Shown: one piece after another, positions 52,834 to 62,059 of the stretch | Layout of the letters: every line of letters starts with the position of its first letter | Numbering within the stretch: position 1 is the stretch's first letter | Origin: Streptomyces sp. ISL-100 | Lineage (GTDB): Bacteria; Actinomycetota; Actinomycetes; Streptomycetales; Streptomycetaceae | Length of the DNA: 64,000 bases | Assembly (NCBI RefSeq): GCF_018614615.1 | Contig: NZ_JAGGOK010000070.1 | Coordinates: forward strand, 62,001-126,000 | Direction of reading: 5' to 3' | Translations under genes and position numbers: made by a program | Notes under the pieces: model-generated | Databases searched by the model: none | The model's input: only the letters and a program-made list of their open reading frames with translations | Told to the model about the DNA's origin: nothing

Positions 52834-54858
52834 GTGCACACCCCCCACCCCCCACGCCCGCCCTACCCTCCTGGTTCCGGCGCCGCTCCGGGTGAATCCG
52901 ACGAGAGCCTCGCCGCCCAGTTGCGAGCGCGGCCGGAGAGCGAGACGGCACATGCCGTCGCGATGCTCCTCGCCCGGCACTGGAAGCCGGCTCGCGACTA
53001 CGCGGCCATCTGCCTCGCTTCCTCGGCGGACATCGCGTCACAGGTCACCACGGCGGCCTGCCACCAGATGCTGGAGCGCCTCGTACGGGGAGAGTGGGCA
53101 GCGGCCCTGCGTCCCCGGCTCCTGGTGGCCGTAGGCGACACCGTCAAGGGGTGGGCCGCAGATCACCGCATATCCGCTTCCATGCCGGAACTGCAGAAAC
53201 CGACAGGAGGCCGCGGCATGCGCGCGGCGCAGCCCAAGGCGGCCGAAAGCCGCAAGCTCGCCGATCACTCGTTCCGGGCATTGCCGGGAGCCGCGCAGTG
53301 CGTGCTGTGGCACGTCGAGGTCGAGGCCGAGCCCATATCCGTACCGGCTGGTCTGCTGGCCATGGATACCGACACGGCGTCGGCCCTGCTCGAACAGGCC
53401 CGCAAGCAATTCCGCGCGGGTTGCGTCCGCGCCCAAAGGGAACTCGCACCGAGCCAGGAATGCCGCTACTACACCCGTCTGATAGATGTACCGATTCGCC
53501 GCGGCGGCGCCCTGCTCCCGGATGTCGAAACGCATCTGCTGAAGTGCCGTCACTGCCGCTACGCCGCTGAGCAACTCGGCTATTTCGAAGACCGGCTGGG
53601 CCTCCTGCTGGCCGAAACGGTGCTCGGCTGGGGCGCCCGGCGCTATCTCGACTCGCGGCCGGGCCGCAGCGCCCATGGAGTTGGGGTGGACGCTGGAGCC
53701 ACCGTTCGCCACGGTGCCAGGCGCCCGGGAGCCGGACGCCACCGTCTGCTGCCCCACATCACCGCGCCAGGCGCTCAGTTCACACCACCGACGCGCCATG
53801 CGAAGGTCTTGCTCACCAGCCTTGGTCTGGTCTCGGCCGCCCTCCTGACCGCCGTGCTGGCCACCAGCCTCTCGCCGGACCACGGAAACGGCGACGATGC
53901 CGGGCCCGCGGCCTCCACGGCTGCGAGCGACAGCCACGCCACCGCGCCGCACCCCACGTCCGAGGCCCCGCCCCCCGACTCGACCGCGACCGCCCCCACC
54001 GCCCCCACCACTTCCGCCGGATTCCCCGGGGCTCCTCTGCGGACGAAGCTTCGCAATGCCGCGGCGGACCTGTGCCTCGACATCCGCGGCGGAAAGCCGA
54101 AGCCCGGTGCCTTGACGAAGCTGGCGATGTGCTCGTCGGCCAGGAACCAGCAGTGGTCGTACGAGGACGACGGCCTGCTGCGCAGTCTTGCGGACCCGGA
54201 ACTCTGCCTTGATTCCCATGCGGACGAGGGCCTGATCATCCTCGCCAAATGCGCGGGGCCCTCTGCGCCGCGCGCCGATGACGTGCGCTACGACCTGACC
54301 GTACGAGGGGAACTGCTGCCTCGGTGGAACGAGGGACTGGTGCTCACCCCTGCGTCTGTGGACAAGGACGTGGACGTAGTGGTCAAGATTCGTAATGGGT
54401 CCGCAGAACAGCGGTGGCTGCTCGACTCCTCGACAGCGGCCACAGGATCCCGGTCGAGCTCCGGAACGCCTCCGTCCTCGGAGCGTGTCTCTACCGACGT
54501 GCCCCCTGCCGAAGAGGGCTGCACCGCGTCGAAGTGCACGTCTTCCTCACCAGGCGGCAAGAAGGACAAGCCGAAGGAGCCGGAGGCTTCGAGCGAGGAG
54601 GTCCCGCCGGGGCATTACGGCAAACGGCGTGCGGAGGCCGGAGGCTGCGGGGGACCGGAGTCCGTGGCGCCGCCCCATGGCGGCGACAACAACTGGCCTC
54701 TCGTAAAGCGAGTCAAGGACGTGGAAGCGCATCTCCCGCATCACGCCGTCGATGTGGGAGACAAGCCGATTTTGTCCGGCCGTGACGGCCGCGTCCATGA
54801 CCGGCCAGTGCGGCAGGCCATGGTGGCCACGGGCCTCTACAAAGGCGGCGGAAGATGA
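52834..54858 (+). CDS. Membrane protein with zinc-finger and ricin-type lectin domains
   Basis: 674 residues from GTG 52834 (GGAAGG about 11 bases upstream; longer frame reaches 52618 with no support). The N-terminal helical region (LRARPESETAHAVAMLLARH, DYAAICLASSADIASQVTTA) resembles sigma/anti-sigma helical pairs. HLLKCRHCRYAAEQL (about 237) is an anti-sigma-like HxxxCxxC zinc finger. A membrane helix lies at about 323-345 (VLLTSLGLVSAALLTAVLAT). A proline/threonine-rich spacer and a ricin-B-type beta-trefoil (about 403-530: AADLCLDIRGGKPKPGALTK) follow. The tail (from about 550) is basic and glycine-rich and unlike the lectin. It would sense or bind a sugar at the cell surface. Confidence 0.75.
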   Translation: MHTPHPPRPPYPPGSGAAPGESDESLAAQLRARPESETAHAVAMLLARHWKPARDYAAICLASSADIASQVTTAACHQMLERLVRGEWAAALRPRLLVAVGDTVKGWAADHRISASMPELQKPTGGRGMRAAQPKAAESRKLADHSFRALPGAAQCVLWHVEVEAEPISVPAGLLAMDTDTASALLEQARKQFRAGCVRAQRELAPSQECRYYTRLIDVPIRRGGALLPDVETHLLKCRHCRYAAEQLGYFEDRLGLLLAETVLGWGARRYLDSRPGRSAHGVGVDAGATVRHGARRPGAGRHRLLPHITAPGAQFTPPTRHAKVLLTSLGLVSAALLTAVLATSLSPDHGNGDDAGPAASTAASDSHATAPHPTSEAPPPDSTATAPTAPTTSAGFPGAPLRTKLRNAAADLCLDIRGGKPKPGALTKLAMCSSARNQQWSYEDDGLLRSLADPELCLDSHADEGLIILAKCAGPSAPRADDVRYDLTVRGELLPRWNEGLVLTPASVDKDVDVVVKIRNGSAEQRWLLDSSTAATGSRSSSGTPPSSERVSTDVPPAEEGCTASKCTSSSPGGKKDKPKEPEASSEEVPPGHYGKRRAEAGGCGGPESVAPPHGGDNNWPLVKRVKDVEAHLPHHAVDVGDKPILSGRDGRVHDRPVRQAMVATGLYKGGGR

Positions 54859-54899
54859 ACTCCGGACAGCCGTAGGCAAGTTGTTCAACCCATGATCCC

Positions 54900-54932
54900 T
54901 CCCGGGGGTGCTTCATCGAAGCGCCTCCGGGA
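54900..54932 (+). terminator. Hairpin after the ricin-lectin gene
   Basis: TCCCGGGGGTGCTTC (54900-54914) pairs with GAAGCGCCTCCGGGA (54918-54932) over a three-base loop, with two G-U wobbles. Confidence 0.75.
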
Positions 54933-55084
54933 CAACCGCATGACGGGGAACGTCATTGGCTGATCTCCTCCGTGACTCGACCGCCCTTCCGGTTTAGTGG
55001 GGGGCCGGGAGTGGGGTTATACGTGGGGATGTTGGGGGGTGTACCGGATGTGCATGACGTTCGTCGGTGGCACAACCTTGCCGT

Positions 55085-56413
55085 ATGAAACGTCACCGGT
55101 CGGCACTCTTCCTGGTACTGCTGCTCTGTGCGGTGGCCCTGGTCACTGCCGCGTTCTCACCGCCGGAGCAGCGAGCTCTTCCCGCGATGGAAGGCGCTGC
55201 CCGCCCGCTGCGCACCACCGAGCCCCACGGTGACCTGAACGACCTGCGGCCCTTCGGCCAAATGGTGGGCAACGCGCAGGTGGTGGGGATGGGGGAGGCG
55301 ACTCACAGCTCGCATGAATTCTTCACGATGAAACATCGGGTCCTGCGTTATCTGGTCGAGCACATGGGCTTTCGGGCCTTCGCGCTGGAGACGAGCTGGA
55401 GCAGCGGCCTGCGCATCGACGAGTATCTGCTGACCGGCGAGGGCGATCCGAGGCAGATCATGCGGGAGGAATTCCAGGACACCTACGCGTGGTGGAACAC
55501 CGAGGAATATCTGGCGCTGGTCCAGTGGATGCGCGCGTACAACGTCCGTCACCCTCGTGACCGGCTGCGCTTCGTGGGTGACGACTTTGCTTATGCTGGG
55601 CCGGATCTCTACGACAAGGTGCTTGCATATGTGGGCAAGGCCCACCCGGCGCTACTGCCCCGCTTCACCGAGCTGTACCGGGGACTGCGGCCGACCACCA
55701 CAGCCGGCAAGTACATGAAGGAGTACCTCACCCGCCCGCTGGCCGAACGTCGGAGCATGGCGACAAGGACCGAACGCGCCATGGTCCTGCTCAAACGCCA
55801 TCCGGTGAGTGCCCAGGCGCGGAAGGGCACCTACGCCTGGGCCGTACAGAATGCGACCGCCATCGCCCAGACCGCCCGAGGCTACGCATTCGACTTCGAG
55901 GATCAAGAGCAGGTCAAGGAGTCCATGCGTTTCCGGGACCAGCTCATGGCGGACAATATTGCCTGGTGGCATGCGCACACGGGGCAGAAAATCCTGCTGT
56001 CGGCCCACAACGCGCACGTCTCCTACCGGCCGTCCGATCCGCGTTACCCCAAAATGCAAGGCGCCTTCCTGCGCGATCGGTTCGGCAACGATTACGTGAG
56101 TGTCGGCTCGACCTTTGGCCGAGGATCCTTCAACGCGACCGGTCCCAACGAGGAAACGGGCGTCTACACGCTCGGGCCTGCCGCACGAGGGAGCACCGAG
56201 CACCTCCTCGACCAGGTGAACCCCCGCGACTTCGCCATGGACCTGCGTACGGTTGCGAAGGCGGCGCGCGCATGGCTGGTTACCGCCCGCCCCACTCGGA
56301 GCATCGGTACTTCCTATCCCGAGCCGGTGCAGCGCATCGCGCCGGCGCGGTCGCACGACATCCTCATCCACCTGCATCGGGTCCGTCCCGCCAGGCTATT
56401 GGCGGTTCCGTAA
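55085..56413 (+). CDS. Secreted erythromycin-esterase-like protein
   Basis: 442 residues from ATG 55085, with a signal peptide (SALFLVLLLCAVALVTAAFS). It belongs to the erythromycin esterase (PF05139) family, EreA/EreB-related. MGEATHSSHEFFTMKHRVLR carries the conserved His and Glu, followed by RFVGDDFAYAGPDLYDKVLA, and AHNAHVSYRPSDPRYP has the second His. Family members hydrolyse macrolide lactones, but many bacterial copies have other or unknown substrates. The position beside the 56-62 kb operon could mean self-resistance or detoxification of its product, which is inference only. Confidence 0.8.
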   Translation: MKRHRSALFLVLLLCAVALVTAAFSPPEQRALPAMEGAARPLRTTEPHGDLNDLRPFGQMVGNAQVVGMGEATHSSHEFFTMKHRVLRYLVEHMGFRAFALETSWSSGLRIDEYLLTGEGDPRQIMREEFQDTYAWWNTEEYLALVQWMRAYNVRHPRDRLRFVGDDFAYAGPDLYDKVLAYVGKAHPALLPRFTELYRGLRPTTTAGKYMKEYLTRPLAERRSMATRTERAMVLLKRHPVSAQARKGTYAWAVQNATAIAQTARGYAFDFEDQEQVKESMRFRDQLMADNIAWWHAHTGQKILLSAHNAHVSYRPSDPRYPKMQGAFLRDRFGNDYVSVGSTFGRGSFNATGPNEETGVYTLGPAARGSTEHLLDQVNPRDFAMDLRTVAKAARAWLVTARPTRSIGTSYPEPVQRIAPARSHDILIHLHRVRPARLLAVP

Positions 56414-56451
56414 CGGCGCCCCAGGCGCCCCAGGTCGACCTCCCGCTCCGG

Positions 56452-57639
56452 TTACCGGAAGACCTGGGCGAGCCTCTTCACACCCTGCTCAATCTGTGCC
56501 GGACCATGTCCGGCGAAGGACATTCGCAGCGTGGCCGGGTCGGCCTGTCCCGCGAAGAACGGGGCTCCCGGAACGTAGGCGACGTCATGGGCTATGGCCT
56601 CGGGCAGCAGAGCGATCGCGTCGTAGCCGTCGGGCAGCCGGACCCAGATGAACATTCCCCCATCGGGCCTGCTGCAAGTGCTGCCGGACGGCAGCGCGTG
56701 TGCGAGCGCGCCGAGCATCGCGTCACAGCGCTCCCGGTAGGCGTACGAGGCGCGCACCAGGCGCGCGTCGAGGTTGTGTTCCCGCAGGTAGTGCGCGGCG
56801 GCCGCCTGGTCGACCGTGGATGTGTGCAGATCGAGGGCCTGCTTGGCCAGCGTGCACACGCCGCGCAACGCCGCCGGGGCGCGCATCCATCCCAGTCGCA
56901 TGCCGGGAGACAGGATTTTGGACAGGCTCCCCAGCAGCACGGTGCGGTCCGCGGCGTCATCCAGCGACGCGATCCACGGCACATGCTCGCCGCGGAACCG
57001 CAGTTCGCCGTAAGGGTCGTCCTCGGCGATCCACAGCCCCCGTTCGGCGGCGATGCGCGCGACCGCCCGGCGACGCTCGATGGGAAGCATGTGGCCGGTG
57101 GGGTTCTGGAAGGTGGGGACCAGGTACAGCAGTTTGGGACGTACCTCGGCCACGATCCGCGCCAGAGCCTCGACATCGACCCCTTGGTCGTCGGTCGGCA
57201 CCGGGACGACTCGCGCGCCCGCGTAGGCGAAGCACTGGAGAGCCGCCAGATAGGTGGGGTTCTCGACCAACACCGTGTCGCCGGGTTCGAGTAGCGCGGT
57301 CGCCAGTAGCGCCAACGCCTGTTGCGACCCGGTCGTCACCAGCAGGTCCTCGGCACGGGAGGGCAGCTGCCGGGCGGACAGCCGGGCAGCGACGGCCTCG
57401 CGCAGCCGAGGGTCGCCTTCCGTGGTCGAGTACTGGAGGACGCGGTGCGGGGATTCTGTCAGCACATGGTCGTACGCCGCGCGAATTCCCTCGACATCGA
57501 GGAGTTCCGAGGCGGGCAGGCCGCCGGCGAAGGAGATCACCTCGGGCCGGGCCGTCAGGGCGAGTGCCTCGCGGATGACGGAGCCCCCGGCCGTGGCGGC
57601 CCGGGCGGCGAACACGGGAGGAGCGACGCGAGTGTTCAT
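56452..57639 (-). CDS. PLP-dependent aminotransferase (class I/II, aminoadipate-type)
   Basis: 395 residues, ATG 57639, overlapping the dehydrogenase stop by ATGA. It has the fold-type I pattern of the MocR-like aminoadipate/aromatic aminotransferase family: ISFAGGLPASELLDVEGIRA, TTGSQQALALLATALLEPGD, YLVPTFQNPTGHMLPIERRR and IAEDDPYGEL. The PLP lysine is K241 in LLGSLSKILSPGMRLGWM. It is the last gene of the operon and would transaminate the extended 2-oxo acid to an amino acid. LysN-type enzymes make alpha-aminoadipate, and related ones act on homophenylpyruvate-like substrates. Confidence 0.9.
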   Translation of the reverse strand: MNTRVAPPVFAARAATAGGSVIREALALTARPEVISFAGGLPASELLDVEGIRAAYDHVLTESPHRVLQYSTTEGDPRLREAVAARLSARQLPSRAEDLLVTTGSQQALALLATALLEPGDTVLVENPTYLAALQCFAYAGARVVPVPTDDQGVDVEALARIVAEVRPKLLYLVPTFQNPTGHMLPIERRRAVARIAAERGLWIAEDDPYGELRFRGEHVPWIASLDDAADRTVLLGSLSKILSPGMRLGWMRAPAALRGVCTLAKQALDLHTSTVDQAAAAHYLREHNLDARLVRASYAYRERCDAMLGALAHALPSGSTCSRPDGGMFIWVRLPDGYDAIALLPEAIAHDVAYVPGAPFFAGQADPATLRMSFAGHGPAQIEQGVKRLAQVFR

Positions 57640-58670
57640 GACGTCCGGTTGTCCGTCCCACGCTTGAGCAACGCCACCACCTGGTCCATGAACCGGCCGG
57701 TGGTTCCCTGTCCACCGAGGTCGGGGGTAGCCGCATCACCCCGCGACGCCTCGATCACACAGCTGCGGAACCGCTCGGCCGCCTGGCTGTGCCCGAAGTG
57801 GTCCAGCATCAGCGCAAGCGACATCGCCGCGGCATAGGGGTTCGCGATGCCCTTGCCGGCGATGTCGGGAGCGCTGCCGTGCACCGGCTCGAACAGTGCG
57901 AAGCCCGTCTCGGGGCAGATGCTCGCGCTCGATGCCAGGCCGAGGCCGCCCATCAGGGCCGCACCGATATCGCTGATGATGTCTCCGAAGAGATTCGACG
58001 CCAGGATGCCTTCGTACGGCGTCGCGTCTCGCACCAGGTTGTAGCAGAAGGAGTCGACGTACTCTTCGGAACCCGTCAGCTCCGGGAAGTTTCGCAGTTC
58101 CCGCCGGAACACGTCCTGCCAGAGACCCCCGGTGTTCGGTACGGCGTTGGACTTGTGTACCAGGGTCACCTTCCGCCGCCCCTTGTCCCGGAGTTGGCCG
58201 AGACAGAAGCGTACGAACTTCTCGACGGTCTCCCGGGTGTATACGCACTCGTCGATCGCCACGTCGACGGTTCCCGCGCGGGCGACCGTGCCGCCGATGC
58301 CCACGTAGAGCCCCTGGGTGTTCTCGCGGTAGAGGTCGATGACCCCGCTCGGCAGGGTGATCGGGCGGTAGTTGACGTAGAGGTCGAGTCCCTTGCGCAT
58401 CCCCAGCAGGATGTCGCGGCCATGCACCATGTCCGGAATGCGAGGGTCACCCAACGCGCCCAGGAAGACGGAGTGGTACTCGCTCGAGAGCAGGTCGATC
58501 GCCCCGGCGGGCAGGCCGATGCCCGTGTCGAGCCACTCGTCGGCCCCCCAGGTGAAAATCTCGTATTCAAGGCCGAGTTGGTATGCCTCGCCGAGGTATT
58601 CCAGGGCGGGCAGGACTGCCGGAACTACTTCCTTGCCGATTCCGTCACCGGGAACCACTGCGATCTTCAT
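57636..58670 (-). CDS. Beta-decarboxylating isocitrate/isopropylmalate dehydrogenase family protein
   Basis: 344 residues, ATG 58670, overlapping the isomerase stop by ATGA. Typical family motifs: IAVVPGDGIGKEVVPAVLPA at the N-terminus, LDLYVNYRPITLPSGV (Arg contacts to the 2-hydroxy acid), LYRENTQGLYVGIGGT and the metal-binding ASNLFGDIISDIGAALMGGL. NAD(P)-dependent oxidation and loss of CO2 from the isomerised intermediate yields the chain-extended 2-oxo acid. It is near LeuB, homoisocitrate dehydrogenase and HphB. The exact substrate cannot be set from these motifs. Confidence 0.9.
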   Translation of the reverse strand: MKIAVVPGDGIGKEVVPAVLPALEYLGEAYQLGLEYEIFTWGADEWLDTGIGLPAGAIDLLSSEYHSVFLGALGDPRIPDMVHGRDILLGMRKGLDLYVNYRPITLPSGVIDLYRENTQGLYVGIGGTVARAGTVDVAIDECVYTRETVEKFVRFCLGQLRDKGRRKVTLVHKSNAVPNTGGLWQDVFRRELRNFPELTGSEEYVDSFCYNLVRDATPYEGILASNLFGDIISDIGAALMGGLGLASSASICPETGFALFEPVHGSAPDIAGKGIANPYAAAMSLALMLDHFGHSQAAERFRSCVIEASRGDAATPDLGGQGTTGRFMDQVVALLKRGTDNRTS

Positions 58671-60673
58671 GATTGCGTCCGTGTATTGAGCGTATTGAGC
58701 ATGTCCTCAACCGAGCTGAGGCGGCCGGCGATCGCGGTGGCGGCCACAACATAAGGAGAAGTCAGATAAACCTGACCCGGCCCCGACCGGCCGGGGAAAT
58801 TCCGGTTCTGCGCGCTCACCGTGACCTCGTCCGGGCTTTCCGAGACACCCGGCCCGGCGTTGATGCAGGCCCCGCAGGAGGGCGGCAGCACACTGACGCC
58901 GACCTCCCCGAAGAGCTCGATGTAGCCGCGGTCGACCGCGTAGCGCATGACGGCCTCGCTGCCCACCTGGATATAGGCCTGTACGCCGTCGGGTACGGTC
59001 GCACCTCGCGCGCGAGCCTGCTCGAAGACGCTGGCGTACATGTCCATGTCGTACGCCTTGCCGCCGGTGCAGGACCCGCCGTACACCTTGTCGACCTTGA
59101 TGTCCGCGTCAACAGAGGCCAGCGGAACGGAGTTTCGCGGGTCTCCGGGGAGGGCCACCATCGGCTCGACCCCGGCCAGCTCGATGTCCACCACCGCGGA
59201 GTACGTCGCTTCCTGATCGGAGAGTACGGCCGTGCCGGCGGACGCCCCCGGGCCGCGCAGCGCCAGGTGTGCGTGGGTCACCTGGTCCGGCTCGAACATA
59301 GCGGTCATGCCGCCCGCCTCCACCGCCATGTTGCACAGCGTGGCGCGCTCATCGAGATTCATCGACGCGCAACCGGGACCGCTGAAGACGATGACCTTGC
59401 CCAGCGTCTGGCTGCCCTGGATCATCGGGTGCGCCAACAGCGCCAGCATGAGGTCCTTCGCGCACACGCCCGGTCTCAGCTCGCCCAGCAGGTTGACCTG
59501 GATGACCGCCGGGACCTTCACCAAGATCTCACGGTTGTACCACGAGTTGGCGATGTCGGTGGCCCCAACGCCGAAGGCGAAGGCACCCACGGCGCCCGCC
59601 GTGCAGGTGTGGCTGTCGGTCCCGATGATCACGTCACCCGGGCGGGCGACGTTCTCGACGATGTAGTTGTGACAAATCGCGCGACTGCCCCCGGTATCCG
59701 CGGGGCCGATGAAGTTCCCGCCGCTCAGGGTCGCGAACTCCTCCTGCCGCTTGCCGAGGTTCTCCACCCGCTCGATCAGCTCCAGGCCGTTGGCGCGCCG
59801 CTTGAGAACGGGCTCCGCCAGCGAGAGGTGGTCCTGGAAGAAGTAGCAGGACTCGGGACCGGCCAGGGCGGCATCCGCGCCGAACTGCTGGGCGAACATG
59901 CCGGCGGCCATCGGAGTCACGTACTCGTGCGAGAACCTGACGTCCGCCTCGACGAAGTACGACTCCCCGATCCGTACGGTGGCGTCCTCGGGGCACTCGT
60001 TACGGGACGAGAGGCGGCTCTGAATGATCTTCTCGACGGCGTTCAGTGGGCGCGCCGGAGCGAAATCGGGCTTGATCGGGGACTGTGTTCCCCTACGGGT
60101 CTCGCGGTTGAACCCGAACAGACCGCCCAGGTCGATGATGGCGCGTTCGATGTCGTTGGCCCGGCGGGTGAAGGCGTCCAGCGGCAGTTCCTCGCCCGCC
60201 AGCAGGGCGTCCAGGACGGTGAAGTCGTCGCAGGTGATGATGCCGACATTGCGGCAGTTCTGCTGGTAGATCCGCTCGAAGGACCGGGCGAAGACGATCT
60301 CGACGCCGGCGTATTTCTCGGCGTAGACCGCGTGCTCCCGGGAAGAACCGCAGCCCTTTGCCTCACCGCTGACGATGATCTGTGGAGCGAACGCCTTCAC
60401 CGCGCCTTGGCCGAACTTCTTGTCCCGCAGGCCCAGATAGGCGTACTCGCCGAGCTTCTCGTCGTACCAGTAGCAGCACCAGCCGGGGATGATCTCGTCG
60501 GTCGAGATGTTGTTCATCAGCGGGGCACGCAGCAGCTCCGCAGGTGTCGCCGTGCTGCTGCCGTCCAGCTGCGCAGCGAACAGGTCCGTGTCCTCCGTGA
60601 CGACCAGAAGGTTGCCGCTGAGACTGATGTTACGGGTGCGGCTGCCGCCGGTCGGTTCACTCAGCGTTCGCAA
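58667..60673 (-). CDS. Fused small-large subunit aconitase-superfamily isomerase
   Basis: 668 residues, starting at TTG 60673 (AAGG seven bases upstream) inside the end of the synthase gene. The N-terminal 190 residues are LeuD-like (MNNISTDEIIPGWCCYW, VSGEAKGCGSSREHAVYAEK, RSFERIYQQNCRNVGIITCD). The rest is LeuC-like with the iron-sulfur ligands (GTDSHTCTAGAVGAFAF and LPPSCGACINAGPGVSES), so the domain order is small then large. That is reversed from fused fungal Leu1 and homoaconitase. Cyanobacterial HphCD is also a fused isomerase, but I cannot compare its order here. It would isomerise the substituted malate by dehydration and rehydration. The stop overlaps the dehydrogenase. Confidence 0.92.
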   Translation of the reverse strand: MRTLSEPTGGSRTRNISLSGNLLVVTEDTDLFAAQLDGSSTATPAELLRAPLMNNISTDEIIPGWCCYWYDEKLGEYAYLGLRDKKFGQGAVKAFAPQIIVSGEAKGCGSSREHAVYAEKYAGVEIVFARSFERIYQQNCRNVGIITCDDFTVLDALLAGEELPLDAFTRRANDIERAIIDLGGLFGFNRETRRGTQSPIKPDFAPARPLNAVEKIIQSRLSSRNECPEDATVRIGESYFVEADVRFSHEYVTPMAAGMFAQQFGADAALAGPESCYFFQDHLSLAEPVLKRRANGLELIERVENLGKRQEEFATLSGGNFIGPADTGGSRAICHNYIVENVARPGDVIIGTDSHTCTAGAVGAFAFGVGATDIANSWYNREILVKVPAVIQVNLLGELRPGVCAKDLMLALLAHPMIQGSQTLGKVIVFSGPGCASMNLDERATLCNMAVEAGGMTAMFEPDQVTHAHLALRGPGASAGTAVLSDQEATYSAVVDIELAGVEPMVALPGDPRNSVPLASVDADIKVDKVYGGSCTGGKAYDMDMYASVFEQARARGATVPDGVQAYIQVGSEAVMRYAVDRGYIELFGEVGVSVLPPSCGACINAGPGVSESPDEVTVSAQNRNFPGRSGPGQVYLTSPYVVAATAIAGRLSSVEDMLNTLNTRTQS

Positions 60674-61925
60674 TGATCTGCCTTATCTGTTCGTCGGTCA
60701 GCGGACCACGGCTCGACTTCGCCTTCGCCAGTACCTTCTTGATGAAGGTGCTGTTGTCGCTGTCGTAACCGTGCACCGTCAGCCAGTACTTGACGTTGTT
60801 CGCACCGGATGCCTCGTCGATGAGCACTTCCTGCTCACGGCCCAGATAGCTGGCCGGGACGCTGGAGTAGACCGAGTCCTTCACCAGCAGATTGCCCTTT
60901 TCGTGGGCCTTGAGGATGGCGGAGGCGTGCACCCCGGCACTGGTCTTGAAGACGTCCCGGCCCAGCGCCGGGTAGTTCTGCGGGACCTCGACGCCCAGCA
61001 CGGACGCCGCGTAGTCGGAGTACTCGCGCAGCGCCTTCAGGTCGTAGCGGCCGTGCTCGTCGAGGTGGCTGTTGACCATGAGCTGGTCGAGGGAGGTGTT
61101 TCCGGCTCGCTCTCCGATGCCCAGGATCGTGCCGTGTACACGCTCGCAGCCGTGGGCGAGGGCGGCCAGCGAGTTGGCCAGTGCCAGGCCGCGGTCGTTG
61201 TGTCCGTGCCACTCGAAGGCGACTTGGTGGCCCCGGTCCTGGAAGTACTGCTGTGACCATTGGAGGAGCGATTCGACGCCGTCGGGTAACGCCGCGCCGA
61301 CGGTGTCGCACAGGGTCACCCGCCGCACTCCTGTGTCAATGGCGACGTCGTACACCTGGCCCAGCACTTCTGGAGTGCACCGCACCGCGTCCTCCAGGAC
61401 CAGCACGAACTCTGCCCCGCCGCGCCGGCATTCGACCACGGACTCGCGGATGTGGCGCTGGATGAGCTGGATGTCCCAGTCCTCCACGTACTGCCGGATG
61501 GGGCTGACACCGATGAAGATGTACGCGTCCACGGACACCCCCACCTGTTGGGCTATCTCGCAGATCGCGTTGATGTCCGAGGGGTGGGTGCGGCCCGCGT
61601 ATCCCTGGGAGAGGGGGTGGCCGCTGCGCACGATGTGCTGGGCGATGTCCACACATGTCCGCAGGGCGGCTGGGTCCGAGCCGGGGAACCCCAGGTCTGC
61701 GGAGGTAACGCCGGACCGGACCATGTGGTCCACCAGTCTCAGCTTCTGCTCCAGTGAGGGATTGCGGATGTTCGGAGCCTGGAGTCCGTCGCGCAGGGTC
61801 TCATCGAAAAAGGTCCCCGAATAGGGCGGCGCCGGCGCCGGCTGCTGTGCCGCCACCCGGATGGCGTTCCAATTGAACCAGACATCGGGGCTCGGACTAG
61901 AGCTGTCGGCAGTTCTTCCGTTCAC
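60657..61925 (-). CDS. 2-isopropylmalate/homocitrate synthase-like acyltransferase
   Basis: 422 residues, starting at GTG 61925 because GGAG lies about seven bases upstream; the longer frame to 62057 has no such site. HMGL-like TIM barrel: TFFDETLRDGLQAPNIRNPS (metal Asp and Arg), GVTSADLGFPGSDPAALRTC, VEDWDIQLIQRHIRESVVEC, VTLCDTVGAALPDG and FEWHGHNDRGLALANS (HxH metal pair). It condenses acetyl-CoA with a 2-oxo acid to a substituted malate. The C-terminal regulatory domain of LeuA is missing, as in homocitrate synthase. First gene of the operon. Candidate substrates include 2-oxoglutarate, phenylpyruvate and branched 2-oxo acids. Confidence 0.92.
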   Translation of the reverse strand: MNGRTADSSSPSPDVWFNWNAIRVAAQQPAPAPPYSGTFFDETLRDGLQAPNIRNPSLEQKLRLVDHMVRSGVTSADLGFPGSDPAALRTCVDIAQHIVRSGHPLSQGYAGRTHPSDINAICEIAQQVGVSVDAYIFIGVSPIRQYVEDWDIQLIQRHIRESVVECRRGGAEFVLVLEDAVRCTPEVLGQVYDVAIDTGVRRVTLCDTVGAALPDGVESLLQWSQQYFQDRGHQVAFEWHGHNDRGLALANSLAALAHGCERVHGTILGIGERAGNTSLDQLMVNSHLDEHGRYDLKALREYSDYAASVLGVEVPQNYPALGRDVFKTSAGVHASAILKAHEKGNLLVKDSVYSSVPASYLGREQEVLIDEASGANNVKYWLTVHGYDSDNSTFIKKVLAKAKSSRGPLTDEQIRQIIANAE

Positions 61926-62059
61926 TGCGATCTCCGCGTTTCTTGAAATGCGGGTGCCCCGCACAATCGACTGGCGTGGTCTGCAAATCGCGGAACTGCG
62001 CCGGGGGCAGGGCAAGAATGAAAAGTCGGGACAGGTCAGAAAATCGTCGACGGCCAAGG

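Noticed and set aside
58673..60676. Long open frame of 667 codons on the plus strand opposite the isomerase gene
   Set aside because: High-GC codon structure keeps the antisense frame open. The translated text is arginine- and histidine-rich without motifs and the minus gene is clear.
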